64,000 bases of DNA from a virus. The stretch lies in the IMG/VR virus record IMGVR_UViG_3300037346_000220, positions 1 to 64,000 of that record; one strand, written 5' to 3'. This document shows positions 55,375 through 63,600 of this stretch, piece after piece; positions within the stretch are counted from its first letter, which is position 1; each line of letters begins with the position of its first letter. A program made the position numbers and the translations under genes. The notes below the pieces were generated by a model that saw nothing but the letters and a program-made list of their open reading frames with translations, searched no databases and was not told the origin of the DNA.

Positions 55375-55420
55375 TTCCACCTGTGTGATATAATTATTAA
55401 ATAGAGAAGGGGTCTTACCG

Positions 55421-56092
55421 ATGCAACCTGAAAAAGCCATGCCACAACCAATGCAAAGCCATTCTAAGTCAACTCAGCCACACAAGTTCTTTGAGTCATT
55501 TCTAGACAATGACTTGGAGTCTTTAGCAAATGAGTTACAGGCCAGGTACCAGCTAATTGAAAACGTTGAGATTAGAGGTGTCACTCCTGTCACCGAAGCA
55601 GATGGTTGGATAGACTCTGGCAGTGTTTCAACTATGAAGTGGCAACAATACAACGTCTTCCAGTTTAACATTCCTGGTGTTCATAACCTTTACAAGGCCT
55701 TGTCTGAGATGGTTCACGAAGCCTGTAATTACTATGGAATAGATTTTGAGTCACAGAAATTTGTAGTCCAAGGCTGGTTCAATATTAACCACACAAAGAC
55801 TGGGAAGCTAGATTGGCACGACCATGGCCCTGGAGGGGCCCCTCTATTTCACGGATACTATTCCGTAGCAGCAGAGCCTTCTGAGACACACTATATCGTA
55901 ACGAACCAGGAAAAAAGAATTAATCATAATGTCAACAATCGTGCAATCTTGTCAGAGATGGCCCACCCACATGCTATGGCAGATTGGTCTTGGGAAGGCC
56001 CAAGAATAACAATCGCATATGATGTTCTTCCTATGGAGCACCTAATACCAGGAGGACCAGGCCAGGAGCAACATTGGATACCTCTAATCTAA
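55421..56092 (+). CDS. 2OG-Fe(II) oxygenase-like protein
   Basis: The 223-residue protein has LDWHDHG (H133, H135) with GYYSVAAEPS and, later, HPHAMADWSWEGPRITIAYD with distal His and R195. This fits the phage oxygenase group with an H-x-H/D motif rather than the P4H type. It is the only oxygenase gene inside the fibre operon, which makes a fibre protein an attractive substrate. TATAAT near 55389 and an AAGG site upstream. Confidence 0.7.
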   Translation: MQPEKAMPQPMQSHSKSTQPHKFFESFLDNDLESLANELQARYQLIENVEIRGVTPVTEADGWIDSGSVSTMKWQQYNVFQFNIPGVHNLYKALSEMVHEACNYYGIDFESQKFVVQGWFNINHTKTGKLDWHDHGPGGAPLFHGYYSVAAEPSETHYIVTNQEKRINHNVNNRAILSEMAHPHAMADWSWEGPRITIAYDVLPMEHLIPGGPGQEQHWIPLI

Positions 56093-56109
56093 AAAAGATT
56101 TTATGCTTT

Positions 56110-56229
56110 ATGGGAAAGCACGATATAGTCATAGCTACATGCCCATTCACTAAAGCAGAAGCCAAGTCCTGTACCAGGTGTGACTTTGGAGACTCTCACA
56201 AAAAAGACAGTGGCATGTCCTTTAGCTAA
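56110..56229 (+). CDS. Tiny possible zinc-finger protein
   Basis: The 39-residue protein has TCPFTKAEAKSCTRCDFGDSH, a Cys/His-rich site. The gap between the oxygenase and the next fibre fits it closely, but the ribosome site is poor. Confidence 0.4.
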   Translation: MGKHDIVIATCPFTKAEAKSCTRCDFGDSHKKDSGMSFS

Positions 56230-56285
56230 TAAAACAATGTTATACTTAACTATCCTGGTATTTTTATGCCAGATAGGAGATCATA

Positions 56286-57971
56286 TTGCTAATTAGGCTT
56301 CAACAAAGAAGAGGTACAGACACTCAGTGGTCTTCCTCAGACCCCGTTCTTGCTGCTGGAGAGATTGCCCTATCTACCGATGACCAAACATTCAGGATGG
56401 GTGATGGAGTAACGGCTTGGTCCTTGTTGCCATATTTTCAGAATGCAGCAGACATAGAAGTAATCCGATTAGCCGTCTTGGCAAACGCAAACTCCTATTC
56501 TGACACAGAGCTTGATGCAGCTATCTTATCAACTGAGAGTACCCTCTCACAAGCCATCAGCGACTCAGAGACGGCAGCAAACACTTACACGGATACCGAG
56601 ATAGCCTCTCTAATTGATTCAGCACCAGAAACTCTAAACACTCTTAAAGAAATAGCAGAAGCCATTGCTGAGAACGACGGAGACATCGGCACAATTCTTG
56701 CAGCTTTAGATACAAAAGCTGCAACCGACCACACGCATACCCTCTCCGACCTAACAAATGTAGACCCCTCAGGAGCTAATTTAAACGATGTTCTGTTTTT
56801 CGACGACTCCGATCAAACCTGGAAGCCAAAAGAACTTATAGGCATCGATGCCATAACTGTAACTACTGGAGTCCCCACAGGAGCAGGAGAGCTATCCTAT
56901 AATTCCAACACAGGGGCTTTCAGTTTTGCTCCAGCCATAACTGGAGTTACAGCAGGATCTTTTGGGGTATTGAATAGCACAACCACGTTTGCTGCATCCA
57001 CAGGATCTGTATATACTTATTGGGATGGAGCAAAGAAACTAGAAGTGTCCATAACTACGACTTCTAGTTACGTAAACCTAATAAGCCTGACCAGCGACCA
57101 CTTCGGCTCGTCCTCGGTAAAGCTTGTTCGGGTGGTTGACTCTGTAGAGACAGATCTCTTCACTTGGCCAATCTTAGGTACTAGGGACTTTGGCTGGACG
57201 TACTACGATCAGCATAATCTAGACGTAGGGACAGTAGTTACCTATAGAATTAAGGGACAGGCGTCATCAGGTACCTCGTACATTGGTCAAAACGCTGATG
57301 TTCAAATGCATGTTCAAGAAGTAGCTGGGGCTTTGGGAGGACAGCCTACAAGCCCAGACATATCCGTAGCCGTTGAGGGTACTGGAAGCACCACTGGTGG
57401 CTTGGCTTACGACGACGGACTTCTTACTTACACCCCAGTGCTTCCTGCAGCAGCAGCACTATCAGAATTAACTGACGTAGATTTAACTGGATTGTCAGAC
57501 ACGGATGTCTTAGCTTATGATCTAGCCTCTGGAACTTGGTTACCAGGTTCTGCAGCATCATCTGTAGCCCAACTTTCCGACGTAGACCTAACAGGCATGA
57601 TTGATAAATCCCTGTTGCAGTACTCTTCTTCATCGGATAAGTGGGAAGCTACGTCTATAGACATAGCTCCAAGTCTTGTAGCTTTTAACCCCAGGTACGG
57701 ACCCTACACTTTTGAGATCACAGACAAAGACAAGATGGTAGAATGTACATCGGAGGTTACCTTCACGGTACCCAACAACTCTTCAGTAGCCTTTCCAATT
57801 GGATCAACGATAACTGTTATGCAGAAAGGTTCTGGTCAAATTACTATTGTGGGAGCTTCTGGGGTGTCTCTGAACTTCACCCCTAGCAACAAAACAAGGA
57901 CCCAGTACTCTTCAGCAACTCTAGTAAAGAGAGATACGAATGTCTGGTACTTGATGGGGGACCTAGAGTAA
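56286..57971 (+). CDS. Long tail fibre with Mtd-like N-terminus (second)
   Basis: In the 561-residue protein, the N-terminus (RLQQRRGTDTQWSSSDP, GEIALSTDDQTFRMGDGV) and the SAPETLNTLKEIAEAIA repeat match the fibre at 52710. Its middle has a lectin-like beta domain, three ELTDVDLTG-type repeats, and the shared C-terminal module ending WYLMGDLE. TTG start with AGGAGA 7 nt upstream; a short hairpin (56251-56275) precedes it. Confidence 0.85.
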   Translation: MLIRLQQRRGTDTQWSSSDPVLAAGEIALSTDDQTFRMGDGVTAWSLLPYFQNAADIEVIRLAVLANANSYSDTELDAAILSTESTLSQAISDSETAANTYTDTEIASLIDSAPETLNTLKEIAEAIAENDGDIGTILAALDTKAATDHTHTLSDLTNVDPSGANLNDVLFFDDSDQTWKPKELIGIDAITVTTGVPTGAGELSYNSNTGAFSFAPAITGVTAGSFGVLNSTTTFAASTGSVYTYWDGAKKLEVSITTTSSYVNLISLTSDHFGSSSVKLVRVVDSVETDLFTWPILGTRDFGWTYYDQHNLDVGTVVTYRIKGQASSGTSYIGQNADVQMHVQEVAGALGGQPTSPDISVAVEGTGSTTGGLAYDDGLLTYTPVLPAAAALSELTDVDLTGLSDTDVLAYDLASGTWLPGSAASSVAQLSDVDLTGMIDKSLLQYSSSSDKWEATSIDIAPSLVAFNPRYGPYTFEITDKDKMVECTSEVTFTVPNNSSVAFPIGSTITVMQKGSGQITIVGASGVSLNFTPSNKTRTQYSSATLVKRDTNVWYLMGDLE

Positions 57972-57972
57972 T

Positions 57973-58998
57973 ATGGGCATAAAAGCAATCTTGCGAGCAG
58001 GACAACAATCTCTTTTGAAAGAGGTTAGCCTAAACTTAAGCTCTGAACCAGACCTCTCTATTGACGCAAGCCTTGTCAACAACTCTTTAAGCTCAACAAC
58101 AAGAACAAATGCTAGAGGATCCACGTGGAGTTTTACTAGAGGTACCTGGGGGATTCTGTCAGGAAAGCTAAAAGCATCTAATCCCTCAAGTTATCCCATT
58201 GCCGTAGTTGACGCATTAGTCCCAAACGTAGAAATAAATATTAAAGATATTGGACAGGGCTCTGGAACCGCTCTTTGGTATACGGACAGCGATAACTGGT
58301 GGGGTGTCGGAGTGTATCAAGACTCTGAGAATTGTAACTGTACAACCTCATACTATAGCTGCAACTGTACTGCATACAGCTACTGTACAGGTGGCTATAC
58401 AACCTGCAATTCTGGCAGTGAACAACCTAATGGCACTTGGGCTCAACACTATAGCTATCAGACGTGCGGCCCAGCTTATGTCTTTAACTACTGCTCTTCT
58501 TATGGGACTATTAACTATAATTACACCTATGGGTACACTAATACAGGCTGTACGGGGTACTCCCAAGGTAGTAACGCCGTTTGTACAACTCATCAAAATA
58601 CTGTGATACATCAAAACTACGCATTTGTTTGTAACTCTTCGACCTATACTTGCAATCAGTGGGCTGGGGGCTCAAGCTGCTCAATATGTGCCTCAACAAG
58701 TTGCCAAACTTGCTACCCAGCGTATGTTAGAATGGTAAGGTCAGCATCAGCTACAGTTTCCACGTTGGCAACGTATGCAATTGATTATGTGGCAAGGTCT
58801 CTAAGAGTTTTCGTAAAAGACAAGCAAGTTACCATCCAACCATTTTCTGACGCAGCTGGGAATACATCTATTGGAAGCGAGATAATCTATGATGCGTCAG
58901 CAGCGACAGAGACTACAAAATTTGGAATTCTGATTTCACCTTCATCTTACGATGAGCAAGGATCCATACAAGATATATCTATCAAAAGGAGATACTAA
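57973..58998 (+). CDS. Fibre-tip-like protein with Cys/Tyr-rich insertion
   Basis: The 341-residue protein's flanks (residues 1-115 and 245-341) form a concanavalin/LamG-like beta-sandwich (WWGVGVYQDSEN; AIDYVARSLRVFVKDKQVTIQPF). Between them lies a 130-residue insertion with about twenty Cys and many Tyr, Asn and Ser, in C-x-C and C-x-x-C pairs. The insertion is probably a surface loop held by disulfides or metals. It is similar in style to the C-terminus of the PASTA protein. Confidence 0.68.
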   Translation: MGIKAILRAGQQSLLKEVSLNLSSEPDLSIDASLVNNSLSSTTRTNARGSTWSFTRGTWGILSGKLKASNPSSYPIAVVDALVPNVEINIKDIGQGSGTALWYTDSDNWWGVGVYQDSENCNCTTSYYSCNCTAYSYCTGGYTTCNSGSEQPNGTWAQHYSYQTCGPAYVFNYCSSYGTINYNYTYGYTNTGCTGYSQGSNAVCTTHQNTVIHQNYAFVCNSSTYTCNQWAGGSSCSICASTSCQTCYPAYVRMVRSASATVSTLATYAIDYVARSLRVFVKDKQVTIQPFSDAAGNTSIGSEIIYDASAATETTKFGILISPSSYDEQGSIQDISIKRRY

Positions 58999-59232
58999 AT
59001 GTCATTACCAGACATCCCAGCAATATCAGAGATAAACTCAGGCCGATACCCATTTAACATTGCCGTAGTGATTGACAATGTCGTGTACTCAGTCTTAAAC
59101 CTACCAGGTTCCCAGGCAGCGCTTTACGCCGCTCAGCCAACATTTGTCCAGGTTGACTTTAATCAGGTTGTTACAGGTTCGGTCTATAACCCTGCCGATG
59201 GAACATTTACTGACCCAGAAGTAAACGAATAG
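58999..59232 (+). CDS. Small structural hypothetical protein
   Basis: The 77-residue beta-rich protein (YPFNIAVVIDNVVYSVLNLPG...FVQVDFNQVVTGSVYNP), of a kind often placed after fibre genes and possibly an assembly partner. The ATG directly follows the previous stop. Confidence 0.6.
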   Translation: MSLPDIPAISEINSGRYPFNIAVVIDNVVYSVLNLPGSQAALYAAQPTFVQVDFNQVVTGSVYNPADGTFTDPEVNE

Positions 59233-59246
59233 GGGGCTAACTCGAC

Positions 59247-59263
59247 AAACCCCCATGGGGTTT
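59247..59263 (+). terminator. Hairpin AAACCCC/GGGGTTT
   Basis: A perfect 7-bp stem with a CAT loop whose 3' arm ends in TTT, 15 bases after the stop. It may partly terminate the fibre operon. Confidence 0.5.
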
Positions 59264-59277
59264 AGATTGGACAAAAT

Positions 59278-59967
59278 GTGAAGCTTATTAGGTTTACCTC
59301 GCATAAAGATTATGAATCATCTGGACAACCTGTCCCAGCAAAGAAGACCGTGCCCCAATGGTTTAAGGATGCAGAAGTTACCTTTACCGTACCAGGGTCT
59401 AAAACTCCTATGTCAGGGTTAAAGAAATGTATACCTTACCTTGATGTTCTGACCTCAGGGTATATGCTTGTAACTCCAGCTGACATCTATATCTCTCAAA
59501 ATAAGTCTGGCGATGGCATTGACGTCAAATGGGACGAGTCTCCCTCAGGAAGCTTTATAGATGAGAGGCCAAAAGAGCTTGGAGCAACAATGCCAAGACC
59601 AGAGGGCTTTGCTCCTAATCACATGGTTTGGGTAGGTCGCTGGGGTTGGAAAGTCCCTAGGGGTTACAGTGTCCTCGTAACACACCCTTTTAATAGGTTA
59701 GATCTGCCATTCCATACTCAGTCTGCTATTATCGATAGTGATAGTTTTTTTGCCCCAGGAAACATCCCCTTCTTCATAAATAAAAGCTTCTCTGGGAAGA
59801 TACCAAAAGGGACTCCTTTTGCACAGCTGCTGCCAATTAAGCGTGACAGTTGGAAGATGGTAAAAAATGATCAGGCCTTGCTAGAAATTGCAGATCTCCA
59901 GGGGCACGTCGTCCGATCTGATGCCCCGTACAGAATGATATCTTGGTTTAGAAAGAAGTATGACTAA
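59278..59967 (+). CDS. DUF6065-like phage protein (complete copy)
   Basis: The 229-residue paralogue of the first gene in the window: KTVPQWFKDAEV, YLDVLTSGYMLV, VPRGYSVLVTHPFNRLDLPF and IPKGTPFAQLLPIKRD. GTG start. Its N-terminus (MKLIRFTSHKDYESSGQ) shows what the partial copy lacks. Function unknown. Confidence 0.65.
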   Translation: MKLIRFTSHKDYESSGQPVPAKKTVPQWFKDAEVTFTVPGSKTPMSGLKKCIPYLDVLTSGYMLVTPADIYISQNKSGDGIDVKWDESPSGSFIDERPKELGATMPRPEGFAPNHMVWVGRWGWKVPRGYSVLVTHPFNRLDLPFHTQSAIIDSDSFFAPGNIPFFINKSFSGKIPKGTPFAQLLPIKRDSWKMVKNDQALLEIADLQGHVVRSDAPYRMISWFRKKYD

Positions 59968-60413
59968 TGACTAAAAAAAGCAAAAATGTAAACAAGGACG
60001 GAATTAGGAAGCCAGTTCCTGCCATCGTAAACTTGGAAGCAGCTAGGTTCGTAAAGATCTCTACAGCCCAGCTAATAAAGATATGGCTAAGAAAAAAGAT
60101 TATAGGAGAATCAGACATTGCTGGTAAGATTCATGAGCTAGAGCATAAGGCTCTAATGAAGGAGCAGACAGAAGACCCGTCTTACAACCCCACCCCCACT
60201 TCGGTCAAGGCTTACCACCTAGCTGTAGTCGTTGAGGGCAACGTCGTAGAGATAATGAGGGCTTCAGACGGTATGACAGAGATTCTGCTAATGTCCCCAG
60301 ACTTTATAGTTTACCTTCCAAAAGAGACTGACGTCAAGATTGGAATGGAGTATAAGAACGGAGACTTTGTAGATGTCGCAGAAGAATTTGCCAAAGATAC
60401 CACCACTGAATAA
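59967..60413 (+). CDS. Protein sharing a domain with 48297-48527
   Basis: In the 148-residue protein, residues about 70-138 (YHLAVVVEGNVVEIM...IGMEYKNGDF) match the gene at 48297. The N-terminal half is helical and basic. The next gene is again DUF6171-like. Confidence 0.58.
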   Translation: MTKKSKNVNKDGIRKPVPAIVNLEAARFVKISTAQLIKIWLRKKIIGESDIAGKIHELEHKALMKEQTEDPSYNPTPTSVKAYHLAVVVEGNVVEIMRASDGMTEILLMSPDFIVYLPKETDVKIGMEYKNGDFVDVAEEFAKDTTTE

Positions 60414-60576
60414 ACCTCAAGTTGCTATAAGCAAAGAAACAAGAGAGGCCAGGTATGACACTTGTAAGTCCTGTAAGTTTTTTATGAAGATAAACAGTGT
60501 GTGTAAACTATGCGGTTGTGATATGGAACAAAAGACTCACGTTCAAGAAGCTACCTGCCCAGCTGGTAAATGGTAA
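60373..60576 (+). CDS. DUF6171-like zinc-ribbon protein
   Basis: The 67-residue protein has CKSCKFFMKINSVCKLCGCDM...CPAGKW, the third paralogue. It overlaps the previous gene by 41 bases in another frame, with no later ATG available. Confidence 0.68.
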   Translation: MSQKNLPKIPPLNKPQVAISKETREARYDTCKSCKFFMKINSVCKLCGCDMEQKTHVQEATCPAGKW

Positions 60577-60607
60577 AAAAAATAGTTTATTATGCTAAAA
60601 TAGAAAC

Positions 60608-63600
60608 ATGTCTCAACCATCGAATCTTTATGCAGAAAAGATATTTGCAGAACACCCCATAGCTCTCTGGGCCCTAGAAGAGCAGGTAGACTATCTATCA
60701 TTAGTCTCTGATCCCCAAAGAGACTTCTCCCAATGGCAGCCAGTAAATTCTGAAGTCTTGTCACCAGATAGTTCAGCCCTAGACTATCCAGCTCCTTACC
60801 CACTTTCACCCTTGGGTCTAATGTCGTTAACGACAAGCACCTCTGGGTTCACGTCCTTTGGCGCAGCGTCCCCCCTGGCATATCCAGTTATGGTTGATTC
60901 GTTTTCTTCTACGAAGGACACCTTCTGCATAGGCATTCATCTTCTAGCGGTCAGTCAAACAGTGCTCTCTATTTCAGTAGGGTACACTTATGTAGACTCA
61001 GAGACAGGCCTGCCCGTTACCAAGGCAACGTCCTTTCCAGTATCGTCAAACACTAACTGGTCTTTCATATCAGAAACCTTTTCCGTTTCAGAAATAAACT
61101 CAGAGTCGTTCTACCCCTCAATCTCTGTAGTCTCGGCCCACCCAGAATCAATTACAGGTCCAATAACTCACCTAGTCTATGTCAATGGTCTTACCGTAGG
61201 GCAAAACTCAGAAGAGTTCAACTACGGGTCATTAGGAATTTCTCCATCTGGTCAAGAAGAAAATATCTTTGGTGTAGAACCCAGCGACATCCTAGTTCCG
61301 TCCGATCAGTATGGGATAGTAGGGAGAAAAGCTTACTATGTCGTAAAAGGCGGAAACAATCTAGTCTCTCAGAACTCAGGGATGCCTCTTGTTTATGGCG
61401 CTCAGAATGCTACAGTCATGACAAATTCTCAGGGAACCCCCAACCTACTGATACCAGGATATGGGTTTATGAATGATTCAGGAAGAAACAAGGAGTACAC
61501 TTTTGAAATGTGGTTTAGACCAAACTCTTTTGCAACATCTTCCACTAGAATTTTTGGACCAGTAGCCTCAAATGACGGGATCTACATAGATGGAGCATTC
61601 TTAAGGTTAAAGCTAGGAGGTTCTATAGCATCACACTATGTAGGCGATTCCTTCAGGCCTATGCTCGTAAACATTAAAACTCTAAAAGACTCAGCTTCCT
61701 TGCTTATTAACGGAGAGTCGGTAGCAACTATAACGTTTGATTCAGCCACCATTCCTCTACCAGCTCCTAAACTTGATGGAAAGAATCAAGACTTTTTAGC
61801 ATTCTATACTTCAGACGCTGTTCCTCAGATTGATGTAGACTGCGTGGCCATCTACTCATACTCAGTTCCTTCCTTAGTAGCTAAAAGGCGAATGGCCTAC
61901 GGCCAAGCTGTAGAGTTTCCAGAAAACGTAAACACGGCATACAGTGGGACAACGGCGTACTTCGATTATAACTTTGCAGATTACACAAACAATTATTCAT
62001 ACCCAAATATCGGAAGATGGTATCAGGGAATTTCAGACAACCTTGTTTTTGACAATGATGTCCTCTCAACGCCAAGCTATGGGCTCCCACAGCTAGTTAT
62101 GCAGGATGAGACAACTTATAAGAATTGGGTTTCTGAAAACTCTGATAATCAGGTGGTAGACGAAGACCTGTTCTTCAGCTTTAGCTCACCTGGCTACCTG
62201 TACTTTGAAAAACTTAGAATGCTTACTCAAGATACCAGGGCTATCTATATGGTTTTTGAAACCTCAGGATACTCAGAGAACAAGCAGGTATTGCTTAGAG
62301 TTGAAGACAACTTGACAACCAACAACTTCGAGGTATCTGTTACTGGATCAGATGTGTCTTACACCCTAAACTACCAAGGGGTAGAGACTTCCCTATACAC
62401 GGAGTCAGACCTGATAGCAAACACAAAAGCCTTTGCAGGGATAGACATAGACGGTTTGGCAAAGTATTTCGGAAGAACCTTTACTGCATTCTTTGGTAAC
62501 AAGTCACGCCTCAGTGTTTATGTTGGATCAGACAAAGACTTTGAGAGCCCATTCTCAGGAAAGATTTACTCTATAAATTTCTGTACCAACAAAAACTTTC
62601 AGAAGGTCTCAGCCTTTTTCCAAGATCCAGAGATCATTAGCACAGACTTTGTTGCTGACGCAGGAGATAACTACTTTGGCACTGACGCATCGACATGGTT
62701 CAGAACCTTTGACGGAGGCTTTGTAGATTCTTTTAGCCTAGATGGAGCAGCTAGCCACATAGCGAGTTATAGCCTAAGAGCTAAAAGCATTTTTGATAAT
62801 TACTCTATAGACATCCTAGCAGATTCTTATTGGGAAGATTACATTCCCCTAAAGCATTTTGCACAGTATGTCACCAACAGTGACTCAGGATCTTATTATG
62901 ACTTGGATTTTTTGCAGTTTAACGTGGGATACCCAGCAATTAGAAAGTTCTTAGCTGGAAGTTTTGATACGTCTAATAGCTCCGTAAAGAGTTATATAAC
63001 TTTTCAGTACTTAGCTACAGGAGCGACAGCGCAACCAGGATACTTTACAGAGACCATGAGCGCACCACAGAGCGGTATTGTAGAGCCTGGAGATAACTGG
63101 ATGACAACAAGGTACGAGGTTGTCAATGGTTCGATCATCTACCTTCCAAAGAACATAGACTTTTTAGACATAGCTTTGGTGACAAGCTTAGAGATAGTTT
63201 CCCAGGGCATCAGTTTAGATAAGATAAAGATAAAAAGCCTAGAGTATGCATCTCAGGCTTTTAATGGAGACACCTCAAACCCTATTGGTACTCGGTTTGG
63301 TCTCCCTGTGTTTCCCTACAGAAAATACAACCTTTACTACGACTATAAGACTAGGAACCCATACAAGATATACAAGAGGGGCTCTCCTTATCTTTACTTG
63401 ACGTCAGACAGCGGAATCAAAAAGGTGGGAGAGCAAGAGAGGGTCACAGACAGAGGGCTTTCAATACCAGTTAACTTAAACCTATCAGAAAAGTATAGGG
63501 TGGTATCTATGCAAATGGCAATGAGGTTTGACGAAGAATCTTTCCCCGACAAGGTCAGAGTATTTGAGGTTGAAGCAAAGAACTCATATATTAAGTTTTA

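Noticed and set aside
52710-57971. Diversity-generating retroelement linked to Mtd-like fibres
   Set aside because: The fibres have an Mtd-like N-terminal domain, but no reverse transcriptase, template repeat or variable repeat is seen in the window.
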